Source: an uncultured Pelagibacteraceae bacterium (GTDB lineage: Bacteria > Pseudomonadota > Alphaproteobacteria > Pelagibacterales > Pelagibacteraceae). From it: 53,404 nt of DNA. Within the stretch, counting starts at the first letter, position 1, and each line of letters starts with the position of its first letter. The notes under the pieces were generated by a model. The model was given only the letters and a program-made list of their open reading frames with translations. It ran no database searches and was not told the DNA's origin. The stretch spans positions 1 through 53,404 of the forward strand of contig CACGJO010000007.1 of NCBI GenBank assembly GCA_902573425.1, in the 5' to 3' direction. The position numbers and the translations under genes are program-made. Positions 19,434 through 27,226 of this stretch are shown here, piece by piece.

Positions 19434-20207
19434 TTGACCACTTTGTGTTTGGATTCCTTTTGATAAATCAATTTTAAGATCTGTTACAGCTTTTTTAACA
19501 CCTTCTTGGTTTATAAAATTATAGTCATCGACTAAAATTATTGCATTTTTCTCTAATTTGTCTTTAATAAAAACAAAACAATCAATAGTTGGTTTATATA
19601 AATCAAAATCTAAATGTACAAAACTATATTTAATATTTGATATTTTTTTTAATTTGTCATTTTCCAAATTTGGAAAGTAACCAACAATTGTTTCTAATTT
19701 AGAATTTTTTTGTATTAGAATTTCGTTTAACTCATTTGTCATTTTATTATGATCAAAATTTTTAAATCTTGTTTTTTTTGTAAACGGTCTATACCCTCCT
19801 TGATAATGGGTGTCGTATTGTGAAACATTTTTTTTTATCTCGTCAGCGTGAAAACCAAAGCTATCAACGGCATATATATTGGTGTTTGGTTTTGTAAAAT
19901 TTGATATTGTTCTAAGAGTACCACCTCTATCTGTTCCAAATTCAATAATATTAGTATTCTTTCCCTCAAAAATTTTATTATGTATTTTAATTAATTGATA
20001 CACAGTAAAATTTCTCTCCTTATCCTGTGACGATTGATTTCTAATTGTAGCCCAATTTTTTAAAAACTCTTCTGGATATTCTATAACTACACTTAAAAAA
20101 TATTTTCTTAATCCCCAGAAAATATCTGATAAAAACATCACAATTAGCATTTGTTGATTTTCGTTAAATAACCTGCCTACGAGGGATCTAATCTTTTTAA
20201 AAATCAT
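19416..20207 (-). CDS. TylF/MycF-like SAM-dependent methyltransferase
   Basis: 263 residues. A Rossmann SAM site is visible at IIEFGTDRGGT (about residue 86), followed by IYAVDSFGF and the characteristic FVHLDFDLYKPTIDCFVF and ILVDDYNF segments that carry the metal-binding acidic residues of the TylF/macrocin O-methyltransferase family. In environmental bacteria these enzymes methylate sugars of surface glycans. It stands alone, divergent from proX and convergent with the PMT-like gene, which suggests an envelope glycan role. Substrate unknown. Confidence 0.75.
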   Translation of the reverse strand: MIFKKIRSLVGRLFNENQQMLIVMFLSDIFWGLRKYFLSVVIEYPEEFLKNWATIRNQSSQDKERNFTVYQLIKIHNKIFEGKNTNIIEFGTDRGGTLRTISNFTKPNTNIYAVDSFGFHADEIKKNVSQYDTHYQGGYRPFTKKTRFKNFDHNKMTNELNEILIQKNSKLETIVGYFPNLENDKLKKISNIKYSFVHLDFDLYKPTIDCFVFIKDKLEKNAIILVDDYNFINQEGVKKAVTDLKIDLSKGIQTQSGQLILYS

Positions 20208-20362
20208 TCTTGTGCCTATTTGTATATATTACACTTTAAAATTGTCAAAAAACCTTTATTTAAGCGGTTAATTATATTCACTTTTTAGTTGTGTTGCGGT
20301 TACATTAAGATTTTATACATGCTAGTTTTTTGCAATTATTAATTAATAATTAAGGGGGAAAA
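20208..20362. promoter_or_regulatory. Divergent promoter region upstream of proX, with perfect palindrome
   Basis: 155-base gap between the divergent TylF-like gene and proX. An 18-base perfect palindrome (AATTATTAA plus TTAATAATT) lies at 20334-20351, directly before a strong Shine-Dalgarno (AAGGGGGA, 20352-20359) for proX. The palindrome could be an operator or an RNA hairpin before the ribosome site. A possible weak promoter (TTGCGG at 20294, TATACA at 20314, spacing short) is seen but not convincing. Confidence 0.4.
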
Positions 20363-21304
20363 ATGAGACTATTTAAGTTAATAGTTGCTCTGTTTACTAC
20401 GATCACTATCACCAATGCTGCTAATGCTGCTGAAGTTAAAATGGCTAAAGCAAACTGGGATACTGGTTATTTCCAAGCTGAAATATACAAACAAGCTTTG
20501 GAAGCAATGGGACACACAGTAACTGAACCTAAAGCTATCAAACCTTCAGTATTTTACGTAGCTGCAGCTGCGGGAGATTTAGACCTATGGGTTAATGGAT
20601 GGTTTGGAACTCACGATGGTTATATAAAAGAAGCCAAAGGAAAAGTAAAAACCGTTGGTTACGTGATGAAAAAAGGCGGATTACAAGGCTATCTAGTTGA
20701 TAAAAAATCAGCTGACAAGTATGGAATCAAAAGCGTAATGGATATTAAAGCAAACGCTAAAGCATGGGACTCTAATGGCGATGGTAAAGCAGACATGGTT
20801 GCTTGCCCTCCAGGTTGGGGTTGTGAAAAGCAAATTACAAAACACTTTGCTGAACTAGGCTTAGGTGATTTTATTAATCCAGTAAAAGCTGACTACTCTG
20901 CTTCAATGGCTGATGTAGTTGCTAAATACAAAAACGGAAAACCAGTATTATTTTATACATGGACTCCGAATTGGACTGTCGGTGCTTTAAAACTTGGACA
21001 GGATGTTGTTTGGATAGAAGTTCCTTACAGCGAAACTAAAAAAGTTGGTGTAGCTAATGCAACAAAATCTAAAATTAATATGGGTTTTGGTGCCGATGAC
21101 ATCAGACCAGCTGCTAACTCAGATTTCTTAAAAGCAAATAAAGATATAGAGAAGATGCTTAAAAAAGCGTCAATCCCTCTAGCTGATATTGCTGCTCAAA
21201 ACATGAAAATGAATGCGGGCGAGAAAAGTGAGAGAGCAATTAAAAAGCATGCTGCTGAATGGATCAAAGCTAACCAAAGTACTTTTAATAGTTGGATTAA
21301 ATAA
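20363..21304 (+). CDS. proX: Glycine betaine/proline-type ABC transporter substrate-binding protein
   Basis: 313 residues with a cleavable signal peptide (about 1-22, ending in NAANAA). The mature part opens EVKMAKANWDTGYFQAEIYKQALEAMGHTV and contains DLWVNGWFGTHDG and FYTWTPNWTVGALKLGQDVVW, tryptophan-rich segments typical of the betaine-binding aromatic cage of ProX/OpuAC proteins. It delivers betaine, proline or DMSP-like osmolytes to the ProW permease. An unusually strong ribosome site (AAGGGGGA) and an alanine/lysine-rich, higher-GC sequence than its neighbours are consistent with very high expression. Confidence 0.92.
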   Translation: MRLFKLIVALFTTITITNAANAAEVKMAKANWDTGYFQAEIYKQALEAMGHTVTEPKAIKPSVFYVAAAAGDLDLWVNGWFGTHDGYIKEAKGKVKTVGYVMKKGGLQGYLVDKKSADKYGIKSVMDIKANAKAWDSNGDGKADMVACPPGWGCEKQITKHFAELGLGDFINPVKADYSASMADVVAKYKNGKPVLFYTWTPNWTVGALKLGQDVVWIEVPYSETKKVGVANATKSKINMGFGADDIRPAANSDFLKANKDIEKMLKKASIPLADIAAQNMKMNAGEKSERAIKKHAAEWIKANQSTFNSWIK

Positions 21305-21306
21305 GC

Positions 21307-21340
21307 TGCAAATATAAGTTCAGTGAACTTAAAACTTGCA
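21307..21340 (+). promoter_or_regulatory. Hairpin enclosing the proW start codon
   Basis: An inverted repeat TAAGTTC-AGT-GAACTTA at 21315-21331 (seven pairs, three-base loop) is nested in outer arms TGCAA (21307-21311) and TTGCA (21336-21340). The GTG start of proW (21323-21325) falls in the loop and first pair. It could limit permease translation or protect the 3' end of the abundant proX message. It is not followed by a T run, so it is not a classic terminator. Confidence 0.5.
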
Positions 21341-22189
21341 CCTTCTGACTACGAAATCTACATTCCAATAGCAGAATGGATTGAAAGAAATATTAAAGAG
21401 TGGCTGTTTACACAACGGCCGCTCTTTAAGAAGCTAGCCGCACCTATTGACGCTACTCTCGAAGGATTAGACACTCTATTCAACTGGATACCATTTCCAA
21501 TTGTCATTTTTATATTTATTTTTTTCGCATGGAAAACAAACGGAGTAAAATTTGCCTTCTTTGCAGCTATAAGTTTAATCGCTATTGATCTAGTTGATTT
21601 ATGGAAAGAAACTATGACAACACTAGCTATGATTTTTACAGCTGTAATCTTTTGTATGATAATTGGAATACCATTAGGTATTGCTGCGTCCAGAAGTAGA
21701 ATATTCGAAATAATTTTAAGACCTATACTAGATATAATGCAAACTATACCCAGTTTTGTTTACCTTATACCCGTTGTAATGCTATTTGGTGTTGGTTTAA
21801 CACCTGGAGTGGTAGCAACTATTATATTTGCATTACCACCAGTAATTAGATTAACAAATCTTGGAATAAGACAAGTGGGCAAAGGATTTAAAGAAGCAGG
21901 TGCTAGTTTAGGATTATCAAAATTTAAAATTTTACACAGAATTGAATTACCGCTTGCACTTAAGACCATTATGGCAGGAGTAAACCAAACATTAATGTTA
22001 GCTTTATCGATGGTTGTTATAGCAGCATTAATCGGAGCCGGTGGTTTAGGTTTAACCGTATACGTTGCTCTTGGTAGATTAGATATTGGTGCAGCTGTAA
22101 TTGGTGGTACTGGTATTGTAATATTAGCAATAGTTTTAGACAGAATAACTCAAAAAATCGTTCCACAAGATAATATTAAAACTAGGTAA
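21323..22189 (+). CDS. proW: Glycine betaine/proline-type ABC transporter permease
   Basis: 288 residues. A cytoplasmic N-terminal extension (about 1-50) is followed by six or so membrane segments and the binding-protein-dependent permease signature (GFKEAGASLGLSKFKILHRIELPLA, about 188-215) that docks the ATPase. Partner of ProX. The start is GTG at 21323 with no clear Shine-Dalgarno, placed in a hairpin. No ProV ATPase follows; the next gene is an EgtD-like methyltransferase, so the ATPase must be encoded elsewhere. Confidence 0.92.
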   Translation: MNLKLAPSDYEIYIPIAEWIERNIKEWLFTQRPLFKKLAAPIDATLEGLDTLFNWIPFPIVIFIFIFFAWKTNGVKFAFFAAISLIAIDLVDLWKETMTTLAMIFTAVIFCMIIGIPLGIAASRSRIFEIILRPILDIMQTIPSFVYLIPVVMLFGVGLTPGVVATIIFALPPVIRLTNLGIRQVGKGFKEAGASLGLSKFKILHRIELPLALKTIMAGVNQTLMLALSMVVIAALIGAGGLGLTVYVALGRLDIGAAVIGGTGIVILAIVLDRITQKIVPQDNIKTR

Positions 22190-22226
22190 TATTATCGAAC
22201 AAATTTGCAATCATTAATTTAACAAA

Positions 22227-23129
22227 ATGACATTAAAAAAAGACCTTATTACCGGTTTATCAAAAAAAAACAAAAGAATCCCATCAAAGTATCATTATGA
22301 TTTACAGGGCAGCAAATATTTTGAAAAAATCACACAACAAAAAGAATATTACCCCACAAGAAAAGAGAAAGAAATATTAAAAAAAATTTCTAAGGAAATT
22401 CCAAAACTATTTACAGGTAAGCTTTCATATATAGAATTAGGAAGCGGTGCGATAGATAAAATAAAATTGCTTATTAATAAAGATGTTAAATATTATGTAC
22501 CACTTGATATATCATTAGATTATGTAAAGAATTCAGTAACTAAACTTAAAAAACAATACCCAAAAATTAAAATAAAACCCAAAAAAATCGATTATTCTAA
22601 GCAATTCAAAATTCCCAATCTTAAAGATACAACCAAAGTGTATTTTTTTTTAGGTTCCTCTATTGGTAATTTTTATAACAAAGAGGAAATTAAATTTTTA
22701 AAAAAGTTAAGAAAAAGTATAAGTAAAAACAACTATTTATTCATTGGTGTTGATCTAATTAAAAATAAAACAATTCTTCATAATGCATATAATGACAAAA
22801 AAGGATATACGGCTAAATTTAGCTTAAATTTGATTAATATTATTAATAGAACACAAAAAACAAATTTAAATATTAATGATTTTTACTACCATGGTTTTTA
22901 CAATGCTAAATTAAAATGTATTCATGGTTTTTTAGTTAGCAAAGTTCATCAAAATTTTAAAATCGGTAATAAAAAATTTTTTTTAAAAAAGAACGAGAGA
23001 ATTTTGGTTGAAATTTCAAATAAATTTACAATTAAATCATTTAAACGATTAGCCTCTAACACCGGTTGGTCAACTAAGTGTGTTTGGCAAGATAAACAAA
23101 AATATTATTCTTTATTCCTACTAAAATAG
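22227..23129 (+). CDS. egtD: EgtD-like L-histidine N-alpha-methyltransferase
   Basis: 300 residues of the EgtD family. Recognisable segments are YYPTRKEKEIL, the SAM loop YIELGSGAIDK, FFLGSSIGNF, LFIGVDLIKN with AYND and FSLNLINIIN, and a C-terminal EISNKFTIKSFKRLASNTGW. Known members trimethylate histidine to hercynine, the precursor of ergothioneine. No EgtB sulfoxide synthase is nearby, so the product may stop at hercynine, a betaine, or another amine may be the substrate. It lies 37 bases after proW and just upstream of the Fur-like sites. Confidence 0.82.
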   Translation: MTLKKDLITGLSKKNKRIPSKYHYDLQGSKYFEKITQQKEYYPTRKEKEILKKISKEIPKLFTGKLSYIELGSGAIDKIKLLINKDVKYYVPLDISLDYVKNSVTKLKKQYPKIKIKPKKIDYSKQFKIPNLKDTTKVYFFLGSSIGNFYNKEEIKFLKKLRKSISKNNYLFIGVDLIKNKTILHNAYNDKKGYTAKFSLNLINIINRTQKTNLNINDFYYHGFYNAKLKCIHGFLVSKVHQNFKIGNKKFFLKKNERILVEISNKFTIKSFKRLASNTGWSTKCVWQDKQKYYSLFLLK

Positions 23130-23153
23130 TAGGGTATGCGACCTTTTTGTTAT

Positions 23154-23189
23154 TGATAATCATTATCACTTATGTGATAACTATTATCA
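23154..23189 (+). promoter_or_regulatory. Two tandem Fur-like boxes before the iron transporter
   Basis: Two 7-1-7 palindromes: TGATAATCATTATCA at 23154-23168 (perfect arms) and TGATAACTATTATCA at 23175-23189 (one mismatch). Their starts are 21 bases apart, two helical turns. Both match the established Fur consensus TGATAATNATTATCA. They end 13 bases before the fbpA start, overlapping the probable promoter, so iron-bound Fur would block transcription. The GGAG ribosome site follows at 23195-23198. Confidence 0.85.
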
Positions 23190-23202
23190 AAAAAGGAGAA
23201 TA

Positions 23203-24237
23203 ATGAGCAAAATAAAAAAAGTAATAAGTCTTGCAATAGTTGGATTATTTTCAACATTGATTGTTGCAAACTCAGTTATTGCCAATGAAGTAAACGTTTT
23301 CAGTGCTAGACACTATGATTCTGATGTCCAGCTTTATGAAAAATTTACAGCAAAAACTGGAATAAAAGTTAATGTTGTATCTGGAAAAGATAAAGCATTA
23401 CAAAAAAGAATCAAAGAAGAAGGGAAGGACAGCAAAGCAGATATTTATATAACTGCAGATGCTGGAAGATTGGGAGCTTTTCAAGCTGAAGGAATATTTC
23501 AAAAGGGAGCAAGTTCAGCAGCCCTAAAAAAAGTTGTACCTGCTAATTTTAGATCACCTTATTGGGTTGGAATAGCAAAAAGAGCAAGAATAATTTATTA
23601 TAATCCAAAAACAGTAAATCCATCATGGAATATGAGTTATGAAGATTTAGCTGATCCAAAATACAAAGGTAGAGTAGTAATAAGAAAATCAAGCAACATT
23701 TATAATCAGTCTTTAGTTGCATCACTTATTAAGAATAATGGTGAGAAAAATACTGCAGCTTGGGCAAAAGGAATGGTAAATAACTTTGCTAGAAAACCAA
23801 CTGGTAACGACAGAGCACAGATATTAGCTGTAGCTGCTGGAGAAGCAGATTGGGCTGTAGCAAATACTTATTACTTAGCATTAATGTTATCTGGTAAAAA
23901 AGGAGCTGAACAACAATCGGCAGCAAAAAAAGTAATGCCTTTCTTTCCAAACCAGGATGGACGAGGCACCCATATGAATATTAGTGGTGGAGGCATATTA
24001 AAACATGCACCAAATAAAGCTAATGCAGTTAAATTGTTAGAGTTTTTATTAACCCCTGAAGCTCAACAACATATTGTTAACAACACTTTTGAGTATCCAA
24101 TGATACCTGGAGTAAAAGCAAATAAATTAATTGCACAATTTGGTTTAGATTTTAAACAAGATTTAAAAACAAAAGTTTCTAATTATGGAAAACTCCAAGC
24201 AAAAGCTTTGAAAGTAATGAACGAAGCCGGCTGGTAA
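23203..24237 (+). CDS. fbpA: Ferric iron ABC transporter substrate-binding protein
   Basis: 344 residues. The signal peptide ends about residue 27 (VIANE). The mature protein opens VNVFSARHYDSDVQLYEKFTAKTGIKVNVV and contains the family's paired iron-ligand tyrosines in ADWAVANTYYLALML, with further conserved DIYITADAG and GGGILKHAPNKANAV segments. This is the FbpA/FutA/IdiA class that carries Fe(III) in the periplasm. It has a strong GGAG site and tandem Fur-like boxes upstream. It is the first gene of an fbpABC operon. Confidence 0.93.
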   Translation: MSKIKKVISLAIVGLFSTLIVANSVIANEVNVFSARHYDSDVQLYEKFTAKTGIKVNVVSGKDKALQKRIKEEGKDSKADIYITADAGRLGAFQAEGIFQKGASSAALKKVVPANFRSPYWVGIAKRARIIYYNPKTVNPSWNMSYEDLADPKYKGRVVIRKSSNIYNQSLVASLIKNNGEKNTAAWAKGMVNNFARKPTGNDRAQILAVAAGEADWAVANTYYLALMLSGKKGAEQQSAAKKVMPFFPNQDGRGTHMNISGGGILKHAPNKANAVKLLEFLLTPEAQQHIVNNTFEYPMIPGVKANKLIAQFGLDFKQDLKTKVSNYGKLQAKALKVMNEAGW

Positions 24238-24256
24238 TTTTATAATAGAATAATTT

Positions 24257-24294
24257 AGTCCCTGGACTCCTCCGGGGACTGAATTCAGGAGGAG
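24257..24294 (+). promoter_or_regulatory. fbpA-fbpB intergenic hairpin with alternative Shine-Dalgarno pairing
   Basis: AGTCCCTGGA (24257-24266) pairs with TCCGGGGACT (24271-24280) around a CTCC loop: ten pairs with one G-U. No T run follows, so a stabilising or processing hairpin is more likely than a terminator. In addition CTCCTCC (24267-24273) is exactly complementary to GGAGGAG (24288-24294), the Shine-Dalgarno of fbpB. The two structures are mutually exclusive, a layout that could switch translation. Confidence 0.6.
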
Positions 24295-24296
24295 AA

Positions 24297-25913
24297 TTGA
24301 CAAAGAGAATAAATTTTTGGTTTATATTTGCATTTATAGTACCTTTACTTGTAGCAATACCTATATTTACAGTTTTTCTAAGTTTTTTTGAAACAACTGG
24401 TAATTATTTAGATCTTTTAAAAGACACTTTTCTTTTAAAGTATTTAAGCAATTCATTCTTAATTTTATTGGGTGTTTTATCACTAACTTTTATATTTGGA
24501 GTTACCTCAGCTTATTTTGTTTCTTTTTATAAGTTTCCTGGATCTAATTTTTTTAAATGGGCACTAATATTATCTTTTGCTGTTCCAGCTTATATTTACG
24601 CTTATTCTTTAGTTGCTTTTTTCGAAAATTATGGAACCGCATTCAGTATTTTATCCTTTTTATTCGGAGAAGGTGATTTTAATAAGTACATACCAAAATT
24701 TGATGGATTAATAGGTTCTATGTTTTCAATTTCTTTCTCTTTGTTTGGATATGTTTATGTATTAACAAGAGCTTCTTTCATATTTCAGTCTCACAATCTA
24801 ATTGAAGTAGGAAAAAATTTAGGATTGTCTTCTTATGAAAGTTTTTTTAAAATTATTTTACCTTCAGCACGTCCCGCAATAGTCGTAGGTTTGTCTCTTG
24901 TTGCAATGGAAACTTTGTCAGATTTTGGCACTGTAGATTTTTTTAGTATATCAACATTAACTACAGCAATTTATAATGCTTGGATTTCTTTTGATGATCT
25001 AACAACTGCAAATCAATTATCTTTTGTTTTATTATTTTTTATTCTTCTATTATTTGTTATTGAAAATATATCCAGAAAAGGCGCTAAGTATCACCAAAAT
25101 TCAAAAGGTAATAAGCCTATTCCAAAAATCCAATTAGCGGGTGGTAAATCTATTTTTGCTACGTCGTTTTGTTCGATATTATTTTTTTGCAGCTTCATTT
25201 TTCCAGTTTCACAAATGACTTATTGGACAATTAAATTTCCAAAGTATTTTCGGGATATAAATTTCTGGTCACTAAATATGAATACATTGTTATTAGTATT
25301 TTTATCTAGTTTATTCTTGATCACATTTTCATTTATGACAAATTACGGAAATAGAGTATCAAAAAATAAACTAATTAGTTTTTTGTCTACTTTCTCTGTA
25401 TCAGGATATGCGTTACCAGGAATAATTTTAGCAGTCGCTTTTATAACATTTATTTCTTGGTTCAGCGACTTGTTAAGTTCAATCTTTGGAATAAATAGTT
25501 TTAAAAACGTATTTATTGGATCTGTAGTTGGTCTTATAATCGCATATTTTGTTAGATTTTTTTCACTTTCTTACAATGGAATTAAATCTGGATATTCAAA
25601 AATAAATAATTCTATTGATGAAAATGCATATCTTTTAGGATATTCCAAATTTAAAACTTTTTCTAATATTCATTTGCCGTATTTAAAAACCAATATATTA
25701 TTAGTTGGTGTTTTAATAGCTTTAGAAATTATTAAAGAACTTCCAATTACATTAATATTGAGACCCTTTAATTTCGAAACTTTCGCAACAAAAGCCTATT
25801 CTTATGCCGCACAAGATTTATTAGAAGCTGCAGCTTTTCCATCATTATGTTTGATATTCTGGGCAAGTATATTCATATTGTTTATTTCTAAATATATACT
25901 TTCAGAAAAATAA
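24297..25913 (+). CDS. fbpB: Ferric iron ABC transporter permease, fused two-domain
   Basis: 538 residues with about twelve membrane segments in two permease halves. The docking loops are NLGLSSYESFFKIILPSARPA (about 178-198) and AYLLGYSKFKTFSNIHLPYLK (about 442-462), so one chain provides both halves, as in FbpB/SfuB. The start is a TTG at 24297 chosen for its very strong AGGAGGAG site four bases upstream. It is the membrane channel between FbpA and FbpC for Fe(III) import. A hairpin and the TTG start probably keep its level far below FbpA. Confidence 0.93.
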   Translation: MTKRINFWFIFAFIVPLLVAIPIFTVFLSFFETTGNYLDLLKDTFLLKYLSNSFLILLGVLSLTFIFGVTSAYFVSFYKFPGSNFFKWALILSFAVPAYIYAYSLVAFFENYGTAFSILSFLFGEGDFNKYIPKFDGLIGSMFSISFSLFGYVYVLTRASFIFQSHNLIEVGKNLGLSSYESFFKIILPSARPAIVVGLSLVAMETLSDFGTVDFFSISTLTTAIYNAWISFDDLTTANQLSFVLLFFILLLFVIENISRKGAKYHQNSKGNKPIPKIQLAGGKSIFATSFCSILFFCSFIFPVSQMTYWTIKFPKYFRDINFWSLNMNTLLLVFLSSLFLITFSFMTNYGNRVSKNKLISFLSTFSVSGYALPGIILAVAFITFISWFSDLLSSIFGINSFKNVFIGSVVGLIIAYFVRFFSLSYNGIKSGYSKINNSIDENAYLLGYSKFKTFSNIHLPYLKTNILLVGVLIALEIIKELPITLILRPFNFETFATKAYSYAAQDLLEAAAFPSLCLIFWASIFILFISKYILSEK

Positions 25914-25928
25914 AGTTATAGTAATCAA

Positions 25929-26999
25929 ATGTCTTCTAATTTTTTAGAAATTAACAATGCTACATTTATAGCCAGCGATAATAACAAAGTTAAAAATGTA
26001 TCTTTAACAATCAAAAAAAAGGGCGAAATTGTTTGTTTACTCGGACCATCTGGTGTTGGAAAAACTACTATTTTAAGAACAATTGCCGGTCTACAAAATC
26101 TTAAATCTGGTGAGATTAAACTTAAAGATAAAATAATTTCATCCAAAAACTTTAATTTAGAACCTGAAAAAAGAAACATAGCAATGTGTTTTCAAGATAA
26201 TTCACTATTTCCACATTTTAATGTTTTAGAAAATATTAATATCGGTTCAAAAAGAAAAAATGGTTCTAAATTTAATTATTCAGACAATGATTTAATCAAA
26301 ATTTTACATTTAGAAAATATAAAAAACAAATATCCACATCAAATTAGCGCTGGTGAAGCGCAACGTGTTTCATTAGCAAGATCATTACTTTCCAAACCTG
26401 ATTTGCTTTTATTGGACGAACCTTTTGCAAATATAGATGCGACTTTAAAAGAAGAATTACAAAAAAAAATTAAAGATATTCTTAAAGAGTTTGATATAAC
26501 AACTTTAATTGTAACTCACGACTCTTTCGAGGCTTTTTTTCTTGGAGATAAATGTGGTATTCTATTAGACCAGTGTTTAAAACAATATGACATACCTTAT
26601 AATATTCACCACGAACCTAATTCAATCGAAGTTGCAAAATTTTTAAATAGGGGTGTATTTATTGATGTTAAAGTTGCAGAAACTGATTGCGCTGTTCACA
26701 GTCTAATACATCAAGAATTAGGAGAGATAAGGGGTAAATTATTAAATAACTTTCCCGTTGGTTCAAAAGTTAAACTATTATTACAGCCTGAAGATTTAAT
26801 ACATGACGATCAAAGTAAATTAAAATTAGAAGTGGTTGACAGAAAATTTAGGGGGACTAATTTTATTTATACTTTAAAAACTAACAAAAAAGAGGAAATT
26901 CCTGTGTTTGTTCATTCTCATCATATTCATCAACATGAAAAAAATGAAAAATTTGGTATTAAGTCACCTATTTTTATTGACCATTTAGTATGTTTTTAA
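25929..26999 (+). CDS. fbpC: Ferric iron ABC transporter ATP-binding protein
   Basis: 356 residues. Walker A GPSGVGKTT (about 38-46), Q-loop CFQDNSLFPHF, signature ISAGEAQRVSLARSL, Walker B LLLLDEPFA and switch VTHDSFEA are present, followed by a C-terminal TOBE-like regulatory domain (about 240-350). The signature reads ISAGE instead of LSGGQ, a tolerated variant. Drives iron import through FbpB. Last gene of the operon; the tRNA-Arg gene starts 23 bases downstream. It could in principle also serve proXW, but the family match is to the iron/spermidine group. Confidence 0.92.
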   Translation: MSSNFLEINNATFIASDNNKVKNVSLTIKKKGEIVCLLGPSGVGKTTILRTIAGLQNLKSGEIKLKDKIISSKNFNLEPEKRNIAMCFQDNSLFPHFNVLENINIGSKRKNGSKFNYSDNDLIKILHLENIKNKYPHQISAGEAQRVSLARSLLSKPDLLLLDEPFANIDATLKEELQKKIKDILKEFDITTLIVTHDSFEAFFLGDKCGILLDQCLKQYDIPYNIHHEPNSIEVAKFLNRGVFIDVKVAETDCAVHSLIHQELGEIRGKLLNNFPVGSKVKLLLQPEDLIHDDQSKLKLEVVDRKFRGTNFIYTLKTNKKEEIPVFVHSHHIHQHEKNEKFGIKSPIFIDHLVCF

Positions 27000-27022
27000 G
27001 TAAATATATAAATATTTTAATT

Positions 27023-27099
27023 GCGCCCTTAGCTCAGTTGGATAGAGCATCGGTTTTCTAAACCGAGGGTCGTAGGTTCGAATCCTTCAGGGCGCGCCA
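27023..27099 (+). tRNA. tRNA-Arg (anticodon TCT)
   Basis: Full cloverleaf: acceptor GCGCCCT pairs with AGGGCGC, D arm GCTC/GAGC, anticodon stem TCGGT/ACCGA with loop TTTCTAA giving anticodon TCT, T loop TTCGAAT, encoded CCA end. The T stem GTAGG/CCTTC has one T-T mismatch at its second pair, where a C-T-A-C would pair fully. Reads AGA, a heavily used arginine codon in AT-rich genomes. Confidence 0.96.
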
Positions 27100-27146
27100 T
27101 TTTTTAATGATAATAATAAAAATTTAAGTTATATACTCTTTCTAAA

Positions 27147-27223
<77 letters not shown>

Positions 27224-27226
27224 TTT

